Shown here piece by piece: positions 36,959 to 46,250 of a stretch of DNA of 64,000 bases. The DNA is taken from positions 1 through 64,000 of the forward strand of contig NZ_JH376435.1 in assembly GCF_000233455.1 (NCBI RefSeq), read 5' to 3'. Numbering within the stretch: position 1 is the stretch's first letter; each line of letters opens with the position of its first letter. The notes beneath the pieces were generated by a model that saw only the letters and a program-made list of their open reading frames with translations, did no database searches and was not told the origin of the DNA. The DNA comes from [Clostridium] citroniae WAL-17108. Lineage in GTDB: Bacteria; Bacillota; Clostridia; Lachnospirales; Lachnospiraceae. The translations under genes were made by a program, and so were the position numbers.

Positions 36959-37200
36959 CAAAAAATAAGAGTAAGGAATTCCCATTCCCTATTCTTATTT
37001 TTCCTCTTAATTGTACTAGCTATAATGGATATAGCTAATCAATCATATCTTCAGCCATAGCCACCAGTTCATTTTTTGACACATATGGTATCTTTTGAAA
37101 GAGATTGCCCTGATGCCGGTTCGGCAGATGGTATATTGAGTTTCTTCGGAATTGAAAACACTAACCATCGCCGACTGGGATGCATCTCCGTTTGTTTTTA
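36959..37200. other. Intergenic with a possible short gene remnant
   Basis: On the minus strand, a frame ending at 37035 reads NRHQGNLFQKIPYVSKNELV and a few more residues, which has the look of a protein C-terminus but has no start and is not recognised. Nothing else is seen between the repeat and the flavoprotein gene. Confidence 0.35.
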
Positions 37201-38094
37201 TTAACACATTGATGCCGCCTGTATTCCTGCAATTGCACCGTCAGCAACTGCTGTAGCTACCTGTCTTACTTTCTTTACACAGATATCTCCAGCAGCAAAT
37301 ACTCCCGGAATTTCTGTCTGCATCAATTCATCCACTGGAATATATCCGTGTTCTAACTTCAATTCCGTGTAGATCTGAGTGTTCGGAACAATTCCTGCAT
37401 AAACAAATACTCCGCACTCTCCATCTTTTACAATCTGTTTATTTCCTGTTTTGTTGTCGGTAAATTCAAGTTCCTCAACTATTTCGTTGCCATATACTGC
37501 TGTGAGACTTGAATGTGGCATGATTTCAATGTTATGGTGTGCGGCAACCTTATCTTTAAATTCCTGTATACATACAAGTTCATCTTCCACGCATACGATT
37601 GTTACTTTTCCAGCAATTCCAGCCAGGTAAATGGCTTCCTTTACTGCGCCATCTGCTCCACCAATGATATAGATATTTTTACCCTTATAATCAGGACCAT
37701 CTTTTGGTGCGTTTAATCGGACACCTTTCAGACCTTCACCTGGAATTCCTAACATACGGCCAGAACCACCATTGGCGAGAACCACGGTTTTACATTCATA
37801 ACTTTCTTGATCCGTAACGACTTTCTTAATTTTACCTATTAACTTTGTTTCTGTCACGTTCTCATAGCGAATCTCTACACCGGCACTAAGTACTTGCTCT
37901 TTCATACGTTCAGCAAATGTCTTACCAGATTCTTCTTTCATGATTGCCGTATAGTGCGTAACTGTCGAGACAGTTCCAATCAAACCGCCAACCTGACCCT
38001 TTTCCAACATCAGAATCTTTTTTCCTCTGCTTTTTCCATAAATAGCTGCACTGATACCGGCTGGTCCGGCTCCAATAATAATCATATCATACAT
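37201..38094 (-). CDS. Thioredoxin-reductase-like FAD/NAD(P) oxidoreductase without CxxC
   Basis: This 297-residue flavoprotein has the FAD motif IIIGAGPAGISAAIYGKSRG, the NAD(P) motif YIIGGADGAVKEAIYLA and the C-terminal FAD motif VFAAGDICVKKVRQVATAVADGA split over two lines of the fold. In thioredoxin reductases the second domain starts with a CATC motif; here that stretch reads APKDGPDYKGK, so there is no redox cysteine pair. GGAGG eight bases upstream sets the ATG. It probably reduces something other than thioredoxin, for example a ferredoxin/flavodoxin or small molecule, as in ferredoxin-NADP reductases of this fold. It stands alone. Confidence 0.85.
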   Translation of the reverse strand: MYDMIIIGAGPAGISAAIYGKSRGKKILMLEKGQVGGLIGTVSTVTHYTAIMKEESGKTFAERMKEQVLSAGVEIRYENVTETKLIGKIKKVVTDQESYECKTVVLANGGSGRMLGIPGEGLKGVRLNAPKDGPDYKGKNIYIIGGADGAVKEAIYLAGIAGKVTIVCVEDELVCIQEFKDKVAAHHNIEIMPHSSLTAVYGNEIVEELEFTDNKTGNKQIVKDGECGVFVYAGIVPNTQIYTELKLEHGYIPVDELMQTEIPGVFAAGDICVKKVRQVATAVADGAIAGIQAASMC

Positions 38095-38267
38095 TTGAAT
38101 ATCCTCCTGCTGCACACATAACAATATTGCCTTATTTATATAGCTGTTCCACTGATTCTACAATCTGATTTAAGTTTTCTTCATTTCAGGAATCCTTAAT
38201 TGATAGCATATGCAATATACTCAGATTTTACCCATTACGAACATTATATTCATAACCAGGCGGCCTT

Positions 38268-39032
38268 CTATTCCGTCCCATCCCCCACCATGATCAGATG
38301 GATATCCCGCTCCTGGATCCGCTCCAGCTCCTTTTCATCAAACACCTTTGTGGTCACCACGCCTGTATAATCCTGGAGGTTGTTGATCTTCATCAGGGCC
38401 TGTCGGTTAAATTTGGAATGGTCCACCACCAGGTAACTTCTGTTTGCATTTTTTGTAACCATGCGCTTTAGGGATGCCTTGTCCATGGTGGGGGTGAGTA
38501 CATTAAAATTGGAATCAATAGACATTGCCCCCATAAATGCGATCCCCACATGAATATAGGACATCATCTGATTGGAAAATGTCCCGAATATGCTTCCTGT
38601 CTCCTTCTGTACCGTACCACCGCAGATCATCAGCTCCACATTGCTTCTGTGGAGAAGAAATCCCACCTCAATATCATTTGTAATGACAGTCAGGTCCGGT
38701 ATGCTCATGATCCGCTTTGCGATCTCGCAGATCGTGGTACCGGAATCCAGGAACACCGTGTCCCCGGGCTTTACCATGGCCGCACAGGCTGACGCCAGCT
38801 GCTGCTTTTCCTCCATCATGGTGACCATCTTTTCCGTATAGGTTGCCTCATGCTTGATAACCGCCGCACCGTGGCGGCGCTCGATGATCCCCTCCTGCTT
38901 CAGCTTGTCCAGATCCCTCCGGATCGTCATCCGGCTCACATCCAGGATCTCGGCCAGACGCTCCACCTGTATATTGCCCTTTTCACTGACCAGTTCCACG
39001 ATCCGGTTCTGCCGCTCCTCTGCTGCGCTCAT
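38268..39032 (-). CDS. DeoR/GlpR-family regulator of the adjacent sugar-acid operon
   Basis: This 254-residue repressor-type regulator has a DeoR N-terminal winged helix (RQNRIVELVSEKGNIQVERL, then VSRMTIRRDLDKLKQEG) and a sugar-phosphate sensing domain (VFLDSGTTICEIAKRI). The ATG at 39032 fits the family start; a GTG seven codons upstream is open. It lies last in the operon with the PdxA2-type and DUF1537-type enzymes, so its inducer is probably an intermediate such as a phosphorylated four-carbon acid. A likely operator is at 41658-41706. Confidence 0.9.
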   Translation of the reverse strand: MSAAEERQNRIVELVSEKGNIQVERLAEILDVSRMTIRRDLDKLKQEGIIERRHGAAVIKHEATYTEKMVTMMEEKQQLASACAAMVKPGDTVFLDSGTTICEIAKRIMSIPDLTVITNDIEVGFLLHRSNVELMICGGTVQKETGSIFGTFSNQMMSYIHVGIAFMGAMSIDSNFNVLTPTMDKASLKRMVTKNANRSYLVVDHSKFNRQALMKINNLQDYTGVVTTKVFDEKELERIQERDIHLIMVGDGTE

Positions 39033-39158
39033 GTTGTCCCCGCCTTTCTCCACCTGTTTAAACCAATGGTACTATCTCTCCATGCTGCTGTCAATACCAC
39101 ACGCAGAATGCCGGCCGCATATTCCGCGTCCGGCATTTGTCATGTTGAAATCTTTCCC

Positions 39159-40166
39159 TTAATCTCCATCTTTTCTGAGAAACGCAGGCGAATACTTGGC
39201 AGCCAGCCTGATTGCCTCCACCATGCTCACATCGCTTGCAATCCCTGTTCCCGCAATGTCCATGGCTGTTCCATGGTCCACAGAGGTCCGCAATATGGGC
39301 ATTCCCGCTGTCACGGCAATGGTCCGTTCAAAGTCCAGCGTCTTGGTGGCAATATGCCCCTGATCGTGATACAGGGACAGCACGCTGTTGAACTTTCCCT
39401 GAAGCGCCAGATGGAACACGGAATCAGCTCCCACAGGTCCCACCACCTTATATCCCTCTGCCTGCAAGGCTTCAACCGCCGGATAGATGGCGTCCATCTC
39501 CTCATCTCCGAACAGGCCGTGCTCCCCGCTGTGGGGATTCAGCCCCGCGATCGCCATGGTTCCATCCTCCACTCCCAGCTGGCGCAGTGCCTGGGTGCAG
39601 CGCTTTACATAGTCCATGACCCGCTCTTTTGTGATCATGTCGCATGCCTTTCTCAGGGACACATGCCTTGTGAGGAAAAATACCCTCATATTCCTCACCT
39701 CAAACATGGTCAGAGGATCCGGCGTGTCCGTAAGCGCCCCGAATATTTCCGTATGACCGATAAAGGGCACTCCCGCAGCCCTAAGGGACTCCTTGTTGAT
39801 TGGCGTGGTGGACACGGCCGCCACCTTTCCCTCATTTGCCAGGGAAATGCTTTCCGCAATATATTCATACGCGGCCTGACCGCACATGCTGCTGATCTCC
39901 CCCAGCTTAAGCCGCCCCATATCCACATTGTCAAGGTCCATGAGATTGATCACATGTTCCTCAAATCTTCCCTCCTTCGGTTCCTTGACCACATGGATGG
40001 CCATGGGAAGGTCCACGATCCTGATTGCCTGTTCCATCACCTTTTTGTCACCCACTACCACGCACCTGGCGCACTGAAATGTTTCTTCCCTTGCCAATGC
40101 CTTTGCCACTATCTCCGGACCGATGCCTGCCGGGTCTCCCATTGGTATTGCAATGATTGGTTTCAT
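39159..40166 (-). CDS. PdxA2-type 4-phospho-D-threonate/erythronate dehydrogenase
   Basis: This 335-residue enzyme of the PdxA family opens with PIIAIPMGDPAGIGPEIVAK. The three metal-binding histidines are in FIGHTEIFG, SLYHDQGHI and TSVDHGTAMDIAGTG. PdxA itself makes pyridoxine, but next to a DUF1537 kinase and DeoR regulator the PdxA2 role is known: oxidation and decarboxylation of 4-phospho-D-threonate or -erythronate to dihydroxyacetone phosphate. No other B6 gene is nearby. It is cytosolic. The gene lies 84 bases after the kinase gene. Confidence 0.88.
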   Translation of the reverse strand: MKPIIAIPMGDPAGIGPEIVAKALAREETFQCARCVVVGDKKVMEQAIRIVDLPMAIHVVKEPKEGRFEEHVINLMDLDNVDMGRLKLGEISSMCGQAAYEYIAESISLANEGKVAAVSTTPINKESLRAAGVPFIGHTEIFGALTDTPDPLTMFEVRNMRVFFLTRHVSLRKACDMITKERVMDYVKRCTQALRQLGVEDGTMAIAGLNPHSGEHGLFGDEEMDAIYPAVEALQAEGYKVVGPVGADSVFHLALQGKFNSVLSLYHDQGHIATKTLDFERTIAVTAGMPILRTSVDHGTAMDIAGTGIASDVSMVEAIRLAAKYSPAFLRKDGD

Positions 40167-40250
40167 CTTTTATCCTCCATCTGTTTTATATACTATATTC
40201 GCAGCTGTTCAGGACAGCTTGCCATAATTAACTTTCATTCTACCACAACC

Positions 40251-41537
40251 TCAGACCACTGTCTCAAAATATTCCATACACTGCATCAAAGTATCCTCCC
40301 TTCCCACCAGACCGCCTTTTGTGATCATGGGCAGTCCCTGGTGGCTGCCGCCAATGGTATTGGAGTAAATGGCCAAGGGGATCACTTCCCCTTTCACATG
40401 GAATCCGGAAATTCCCAGCTTCTCACAAAATGCCGCTGCCACATCCCCTCCTGAAGCATAAACGCCGCCGATCCTGCCGTCCATCTCCCCAATCAGGTCA
40501 TAGAGGACCTGGGCAATGGTGTCTGTGATCACACCGGCACATTCTTTCATGGAACTATGTTTTGCTCCATCTATCTTGGACAGATCCACCACATCGTCCT
40601 TTGATTCTGTGGTGGTTATGACCACAATGCCGTGCGATTCCTCTGCTGCCCGCACTTCCTCCATCACACGTTCCATTTCCGCCCTGCGCCTGTCTTCGTC
40701 AAAAAACTCTGTTGCCCGTATTCTCACCACCAGTGGGTCGGCATTTTTCTTCAGATACTGCAGCTGCTGTCTGGTCAGATCGCTGGCGCTGCCAATACCG
40801 CACAACAGCTTTTTCTGAATTGCCTCTTTTTTGCGTTTGAACAAATTGCCGGCCAGGGCCGCTGTGAAAGAGCCGGGATCAATGGCCGCGATCTTTAATC
40901 CGCTGGCCGCGCAGCAGGCTGCAATGGCATCAATATCCCGGGCAGTCCGGGCATCCACCACAATGATCCTGTGTTCCTCCGCCTGCTTTAACAATTCTTC
41001 CAGCAGCTTTCCGGAGCTCTCCACCACCTGTTCCAGTCCGATATATCCCACCGGATATTGGGACTGCTGCTTTACGATCTCTGTAATCCTGGATGTATGT
41101 ACCGGAGAAGTGGGATCATTTGCCGCCTCGGTCATCTGAAGAGGAACTCCGTTGACCAGCAGGATATCACCAATACTGGTCCGCCCTGACCCGGGAAAGG
41201 AGGCCACCACCACAGCCCTGTAATCCTCCCCCAGATAATCCAGGATACTGTCGATCTCCGCTCCCACATTTCCCCTTAAAGTGGAATCAATCCGCTTGCT
41301 GTAAAGAATGGAATCACTTTTTGGGAAAAGGGCGGCTGTTTTTTGTACCCTGTCATAAGCCTCATCCCTGCTGATACCCCTGCTGTTGGTACTGATGCAC
41401 AGCACATCATAATCCTCAAACTGTTCCATATGGCCTGTCTTCAGTATGGTGGCTACCTTAAATCCATTCTGCGACAGAATGGCGCCTGTGTCATTGGCTC
41501 CGGTCAGATCGTCCGCAATTATAACTGTGTTTATCAT
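40251..41537 (-). CDS. Four-carbon acid sugar kinase (DUF1537; D-threonate kinase type)
   Basis: This 428-residue kinase has the N-terminal substrate signature VIIADDLTGANDTGA and the C-terminal nucleotide-binding region (GVYASGGDVAAAFCEKLGI, then IPLAIYSNTIGGSHQGLPMI). Members phosphorylate D-threonate, D-erythronate or related acids at O4, the step before PdxA2. AGGAGG precedes the ATG. It is the first gene of the operon, behind a good promoter and a DeoR-style operator. The choice among the C4 acids cannot be made from sequence alone. Confidence 0.88.
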   Translation of the reverse strand: MINTVIIADDLTGANDTGAILSQNGFKVATILKTGHMEQFEDYDVLCISTNSRGISRDEAYDRVQKTAALFPKSDSILYSKRIDSTLRGNVGAEIDSILDYLGEDYRAVVVASFPGSGRTSIGDILLVNGVPLQMTEAANDPTSPVHTSRITEIVKQQSQYPVGYIGLEQVVESSGKLLEELLKQAEEHRIIVVDARTARDIDAIAACCAASGLKIAAIDPGSFTAALAGNLFKRKKEAIQKKLLCGIGSASDLTRQQLQYLKKNADPLVVRIRATEFFDEDRRRAEMERVMEEVRAAEESHGIVVITTTESKDDVVDLSKIDGAKHSSMKECAGVITDTIAQVLYDLIGEMDGRIGGVYASGGDVAAAFCEKLGISGFHVKGEVIPLAIYSNTIGGSHQGLPMITKGGLVGREDTLMQCMEYFETVV

Positions 41538-41614
41538 TGTAAAACCTCCTCAGACAAAATCCTTTTCTTCTCCTCTTATAAACTCCATGGGCCCTGTTCA
41601 ATGTTTATAGCCAC

Positions 41615-41643
41615 ATTCTAATGGCTGACCCCTCCATAGTCAA
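41615..41643 (-). promoter_or_regulatory. Promoter of the C4-acid operon
   Basis: TTGACT (41638-41643), 17 bases and TAGAAT (41615-41620) lie about 80 bases before the kinase start. Confidence 0.75.
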
Positions 41644-41657
41644 CGGTTTGGCCTGAT

Positions 41658-41706
41658 TTGTTCGTTTTGCGGGGATTTAAAAATCGTAAACGGAAAAAAC
41701 GAACAA
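41658..41706. promoter_or_regulatory. Candidate DeoR-type operator
   Basis: An 11-base perfect inverted pair, TTGTTCGTTTT at 41658-41668 and AAAACGAACAA at 41696-41706, flanks 27 bases with more TTCCGTTT-like half sites. It sits just upstream of the -35 box. TTCGTTT-type half sites are common for DeoR regulators. Confidence 0.65.
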
Positions 41707-41738
41707 AACTCCCGGGGGCTGTTTAGGCCCTTGGGAGT
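41702..41738 (-). terminator. Terminator of the ftsEX/protease operon
   Basis: ACTCCC (41708-41713) pairs with GGGAGT (41733-41738), with GGGC/GCCC inside, and TTTTGTT follows on the minus strand. Its T-tract shares bases with the right arm of the operator. Confidence 0.85.
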
Positions 41739-41778
41739 CTGCTCCTTTGTTTCGGTCATGGTCTTTATCTATATATGA

Positions 41779-43233
41779 TTACTGTATTTTATCCTTCAGC
41801 ACCTGGACCGCCTTCTGGATCTGATTATCCTCCTCCGGCTTCACCACTGCCTGGGTCTTCAGCTTCTCATCCAGTTCCACTTCCACATCCGGCTCTATTC
41901 CTTTTCCGTGAAGATCAAAGCCGCTTGGGGTATAATAATGTGCAGTGGTGATTTTAATGGCAGAGCCGTCCCCCAGAGGAATCAGGTTCTGCACGATTCC
42001 CTTGCCGTAGCTGGTGGTCCCAACCACGGTGGCCCTGTTATAGTCCTTCATGGCTCCGGTAAAGACTTCAGACGCACTTGCTGAATCGCCGTTCACCAGA
42101 ATCACCAGCGGGAGATCCACCTCATGTTTGTCGGATGCAGTGAACACATCCCCCTTCTCATTCTTATCGGCCGTGTACACGATCAGGGTTTTTCCATCTC
42201 CCTTATCATATCTGGAAATATCATCCGGCAGCAGATAATCGGCCATCTTCACAGCTCCGTCCAGAATACCGCCCGGATTGCTCCTCAGGTCAATGATCAG
42301 CCCCTTCATTCCATCCTTTTCAAGTTCATCCACAGCTGCCTTAAACTGCTCCACTGTTATCACATCAAACTCCGTGACCGCAATGTATCCAATGTTGTCC
42401 TCCATCATCCGGTGCTCCACCGTAGGCACCTCGATCTTGCGCCGTTTCATGGTAAGCTCCGCATATTCATCTTTATCCGCACGGTAAACCGTAATATTGA
42501 CAGGTGTGCCCTCCTCGCCCTTGATGTAGTTATTCACAAGCACATCCAGGCTCTCTGAGGCAACCAGAGTATCCTCCACCTTATAGATGATGTCCCCCGG
42601 CTGCATTCCTGCCTCCAGGGCCGGCGAACCCTCAAACACCCTAACAATGGTACACAGCCCCGTGGTCCTGTTCTGGCTGATCATGGCTCCGATACCGGAA
42701 TAAGTCCCCTTGGTGCTGTCCTGCAGGGATTTGTAATCAGACTCCGTATAATACACGGAATACGGGTCATCCAAACCGGCCAGCATACCGCGGTAGATAA
42801 AATCTTCCACGTTCTGTGCATCCTCCTCATAGAGGAAATATTCCCCTATGATCTGCTGGATCAGATCCATCTTAGCCGTGACCTTAGAAAAATCCACGCC
42901 TTCCTTATCCTTGCTGCTGTCAGAGATAGCAGGCGCCCGCCCTTCGGTCTGTGTTCCGGGCTGACGGCTCATCACCTTTTTTCCGAAAATGTAAATGCCC
43001 GCAGACATTCCCACCACGATCAATCCCACAAATGCAGTGACCAGCGCTCCGGCCAGCACACCGGTCCAGAAACGGTTCTTCCCATTTCCCTGGCGGCTGT
43101 TATCCGGTCCCTCCGACTGCCAGTCCGGACCTGCGTTATCCGGCTGCCAGCCGCTGTTTCCACCAGCCGGCCCCTGCATCTGACGGTCCGGGTCATTCAT
43201 GTTTTTCTGTTGATCAAACTCACGATTATCCAA
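41779..43233 (-). CDS. S41 C-terminal processing protease with PDZ domain
   Basis: This 484-residue protease has a Gln/Asn-rich cytoplasmic start, one membrane span (about 58-85), a PDZ domain (YSGIGAMISQNRTTG, LEAGMQPGDIIYKVE) and an S41 catalytic domain with the nucleophile Ser in GDSASASEVF and the Lys in TSYGKGIVQ. It faces the outside of the membrane. The start is a TTG with GGAG eight bases upstream. It ends the operon of cdaR-like, ftsE, ftsX and envC-like genes, so a role in division or wall hydrolase turnover is likely, as for CtpA proteins. Confidence 0.92.
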   Translation of the reverse strand: MDNREFDQQKNMNDPDRQMQGPAGGNSGWQPDNAGPDWQSEGPDNSRQGNGKNRFWTGVLAGALVTAFVGLIVVGMSAGIYIFGKKVMSRQPGTQTEGRAPAISDSSKDKEGVDFSKVTAKMDLIQQIIGEYFLYEEDAQNVEDFIYRGMLAGLDDPYSVYYTESDYKSLQDSTKGTYSGIGAMISQNRTTGLCTIVRVFEGSPALEAGMQPGDIIYKVEDTLVASESLDVLVNNYIKGEEGTPVNITVYRADKDEYAELTMKRRKIEVPTVEHRMMEDNIGYIAVTEFDVITVEQFKAAVDELEKDGMKGLIIDLRSNPGGILDGAVKMADYLLPDDISRYDKGDGKTLIVYTADKNEKGDVFTASDKHEVDLPLVILVNGDSASASEVFTGAMKDYNRATVVGTTSYGKGIVQNLIPLGDGSAIKITTAHYYTPSGFDLHGKGIEPDVEVELDEKLKTQAVVKPEEDNQIQKAVQVLKDKIQ

Positions 43234-43318
43234 TTTAAAATCTCCTATCTGTCCGTTCCAGCACAGTGTACCGGGCTCTATGAATTTAAAACACGTCTTA
43301 TTCTATACTTATGATACA

Positions 43319-44527
43319 TCATGGGCTGACATAACTTCGGGGATTCACATACGTTCCGCCTGAGCGGATCCCAAAGTGCAGATGGGAACCGGTGGAATAC
43401 CCGGTGGACCCCACTTTGGCGATCACCTGGCCCTGTTTTACTTTTTCCCCCACTCCTACCAGCAGCTTGGAGCAGTGCATGTAAACCGTACTCACTCCCC
43501 CTCCATGGTCAAGCATGATATAATTGCCAGCTGAATAGCTGTATGTAGAGATCACCACCTCGCCGTCCGCTGCCGCAATGATATCCGCGCCGGTAGACGC
43601 GCCGATATCTATCCCTTTATGGTTGCTGGAAGCGCCCTCTGTAGGCGACTCCCTGTCTCCAAAGTTCGATGTAATCCGGCTGCTGGACGGACAGGGCCAC
43701 TTAAAACTAATATTCCCCAAATTCTGTACTGTATACGTTTTGCCGGCCGCCTCTGCTTTTTTCCTGGCTTCTTCTTCCCGGCGCTTCATCTCCGCCTCAA
43801 TGCGCTTCATCTGGTCTTCCTGGGCCTTGATATCCGCATTGTACTGGTCTATCTCTGTCTGGGCCGATGCGATCTTGGCATTATAGGAGTCCAGTTCCGC
43901 TTTTTTTGAATCCATCAGCTTCTGCACGGAAGACTGCTTTGCCTGGGTGGTCTCCTGGAGTTCCACCAGACCCTGCCGCTCCTGCTCCAGGTTTTTCTCC
44001 CTGGCAGCCACGTCATCCTTGGCCTCGGCGTACTGCCGCAGCATCTTCCTGTCATACTCCGCTATCTGGCTCACGTATTCCGACCGGTTCAGCAATTCCG
44101 ATATGCTGCCTGATTCCATGACCATATCCACAAAACTGCTCTCTCCGTTCTCATACATATACTTGATACGCAGCTTCATGGTGCTGTACTGGTGCTCCTC
44201 CACATCCTTTGCTTCCTCCAGCTCTGCCCTGGCGGTTTCGATCTCAGCCTCCTTGTCGCCGATCCGGTCTTCCAGTTGGGAAAGTTCATCTGTCAATGTG
44301 GCCAAATTGTTATCCAGCTGCTTTACATAGGCTGCCGTATCGGCCTTCAGGGCCTCCAGCTGATTCAGGGCGCTCTCCACCTTTTTCTTCTCTTCTTCCA
44401 GGGCGGAAACCTGCTTTTTCGCATTGTCGATCTCCACACTGGTAGCGTAGGAGGAAAATGCAGCCATTCCGCCAAGCGCCAGGCCAATGGCAACTGCCGC
44501 CGGTTTTATGAAACCATTTCCTTTCAT
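43319..44527 (-). CDS. EnvC/PcsB-like coiled-coil M23 peptidase
   Basis: This 402-residue secreted protein has a signal peptide (about 28 residues), about 230 residues of coiled coil and a C-terminal LytM domain with the zinc motifs NHKGIDIG and GSHLHFGI complete, so it should be an active endopeptidase or amidase, not only an activator as in E. coli EnvC. It lies 27 bases after ftsX. FtsEX is known to control such coiled-coil hydrolases in both Gram-negative and Gram-positive bacteria. The cleavage target is peptidoglycan at the septum. Confidence 0.9.
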   Translation of the reverse strand: MKGNGFIKPAAVAIGLALGGMAAFSSYATSVEIDNAKKQVSALEEEKKKVESALNQLEALKADTAAYVKQLDNNLATLTDELSQLEDRIGDKEAEIETARAELEEAKDVEEHQYSTMKLRIKYMYENGESSFVDMVMESGSISELLNRSEYVSQIAEYDRKMLRQYAEAKDDVAAREKNLEQERQGLVELQETTQAKQSSVQKLMDSKKAELDSYNAKIASAQTEIDQYNADIKAQEDQMKRIEAEMKRREEEARKKAEAAGKTYTVQNLGNISFKWPCPSSSRITSNFGDRESPTEGASSNHKGIDIGASTGADIIAAADGEVVISTYSYSAGNYIMLDHGGGVSTVYMHCSKLLVGVGEKVKQGQVIAKVGSTGYSTGSHLHFGIRSGGTYVNPRSYVSP

Positions 44528-44554
44528 GGTCCTCTCCCTTTCCGGTGTGTAATA

Positions 44555-45463
44555 TTAAACCTTTAAATGCCTGTGGATGGTAATAAAGCTGACAAAAAAA
44601 CCGATCCCGATCCCCAGCACTCCGGCCGCGCCTGCCATATAAGGAAAAATCTCTTCCAGGGCAATGGGCTGAAAAAGTCCGGTGATCATCTGGTACCGCT
44701 CATTCACATAAACCACCGCCCTCTGATACAGGAAATACATACCGGCCAAAGGCACTGCCGCGCCCAATGCGCCTAACAGCACCCCTTCCACCACAAAGGG
44801 GGCGCGTATCATATAGTTGGTAGCCCCGATATAACGCATGATCTCATTCTCACGCCTTCTAAAGGAGGCTGCCACGGAAATGGTGTTGCTGATCAGGAAA
44901 ACGGCAACTGCCAGCAGCACTCCGATGATCACAACCGAAAGGGCGCCGATGATCCTGCCCACGCTTGTAAAACCGGCAACCGCCGCGCTGGAATAGCGCA
45001 CCTTGCGCACACCGTCCATGGCATCCAGCCTTTTTACAACCTCATCCTGATCATCCAGTTCATTTAAAAATATCTCATAAGACGCGGAACCGGACAAAGG
45101 ATTGTCATCTGCAAACCCTTCCGCCAACTCCTCCATGCCCTCAAAATACTGCGTTTTAAAATTTTCCCATGCCTGGGCAGCGGATACGTAATTTACCTCC
45201 CGCACCTCGCCCCAGCTGCGTATGGTGTCCCCCGCTGCCAGGATCTGCTCCTCCGGCATCTGCTCATCAAAAAACACGGTGATCCCCACCGTTGTCTGGG
45301 CAGTCTTTGCCACATTCTGCACATTTGCCACCAGGGCAAAAAAAAGGCAGAATAAAAAAATACACGCAGAAATAGTCGCTATGGAAGCCAGCGAAAACAA
45401 AATATTTCTGCATATATTTATGATGCCCTGTTTCAGGCAATACCAAAATGTACTGATTCTCAT
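44555..45463 (-). CDS. Cell-division protein FtsX
   Basis: This 302-residue protein has the four-span FtsX layout: a short cytoplasmic start, span 1 near residue 20-45, an external domain (about 50-165) with AGDTIRSWGEVREVNYVSA, and three C-terminal spans with the conserved FRRRENEIMRYIGATNYMIRAPF-type turn, here broken by no change. It is the membrane half of FtsEX and passes ATP-driven motion to a wall hydrolase. The gap to ftsE is 93 bases, longer than usual. Confidence 0.93.
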   Translation of the reverse strand: MRISTFWYCLKQGIINICRNILFSLASIATISACIFLFCLFFALVANVQNVAKTAQTTVGITVFFDEQMPEEQILAAGDTIRSWGEVREVNYVSAAQAWENFKTQYFEGMEELAEGFADDNPLSGSASYEIFLNELDDQDEVVKRLDAMDGVRKVRYSSAAVAGFTSVGRIIGALSVVIIGVLLAVAVFLISNTISVAASFRRRENEIMRYIGATNYMIRAPFVVEGVLLGALGAAVPLAGMYFLYQRAVVYVNERYQMITGLFQPIALEEIFPYMAGAAGVLGIGIGFFVSFITIHRHLKV

Positions 45464-45556
45464 TCCTGTTCATTTGCCTTTCCGGCGGATCCGCGCTCTG
45501 CGGTACAGGCTTACCTGCCCCGGCACCAGCAGACCAGGACCTGTTTCAAGCAGGCC

Positions 45557-46237
45557 CTAATACTCGCTGTAATATCCGCCCTCATCACTGATAACCGCCC
45601 CCCGTTCCATGGTAATGACACGCTTATTCATCTCATCCACCATCTCCTGACTGTGGGTGACCACGATCACCGTTGTCCCCCTCTGGTTGATCTCCTCCAG
45701 AAGCTTCATAATCCCGTGGGTATTAAAGCTGTCCAGATTGCCTGTGGGCTCATCTGCCAGGAGTACCTCCGGGTTGTTGATCAGTGCCCTGGCAATGGCC
45801 ACCCTCTGCTGCTCCCCGCCGGAAAGCTGTCTGGGATATGCCTTGTACTTGGAAGACAGCCCCACCAGCCTGAGCATCTCAGGCACGGTCTCTTTGATCA
45901 CCCGGGTGGGCACTCCGATTACCCTCTGGGCAAATGCCACATTCTCAAACACAGTGCGGTCCTTCAGGAGTCTGAAATCCTGAAAGACCACGCCTAATCT
46001 TCTGCGGTATTTGGGAATATACCTTCTCGGCATCTTTCCCAGGTCCATATCGTTGACCACGATACGTCCCTTTGTAGGTTCCAGTTCCTTAAGGAGCAGC
46101 TTCATAAGAGTGCTCTTGCCGGAACCGCTTCTGCCCACGATAAAAACAAATTCCCCGTCCTCAATGGTCAGCGAAATGTCCTTCACCGCCTTGCTGCCGG
46201 TCTCGTAGGTCTTGCTTACGCGACTTAACTCTATCAT
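45557..46237 (-). CDS. Cell-division ATPase FtsE
   Basis: This 226-residue ABC ATPase has Walker A GRSGSGKSTLMKLL, the signature LSGGEQQRVAIARALI and Walker B VLLADEPTGNLD. It matches FtsE in length and in the VVFQDFRLLKDRTVFENVAF region. It works with FtsX and the EnvC-like hydrolase that follow. The gene starts 13 bases after the stop of the CdaR-like regulator. Confidence 0.94.
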   Translation of the reverse strand: MIELSRVSKTYETGSKAVKDISLTIEDGEFVFIVGRSGSGKSTLMKLLLKELEPTKGRIVVNDMDLGKMPRRYIPKYRRRLGVVFQDFRLLKDRTVFENVAFAQRVIGVPTRVIKETVPEMLRLVGLSSKYKAYPRQLSGGEQQRVAIARALINNPEVLLADEPTGNLDSFNTHGIMKLLEEINQRGTTVIVVTHSQEMVDEMNKRVITMERGAVISDEGGYYSEY

Positions 46238-46250
46238 CTGTCACTCCGGT

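Noticed and set aside
39159..40166. A vitamin B6 biosynthesis PdxA
   Set aside because: The neighbours (DUF1537 kinase and DeoR regulator) fit the PdxA2 catabolic role, and no other B6 gene is nearby.
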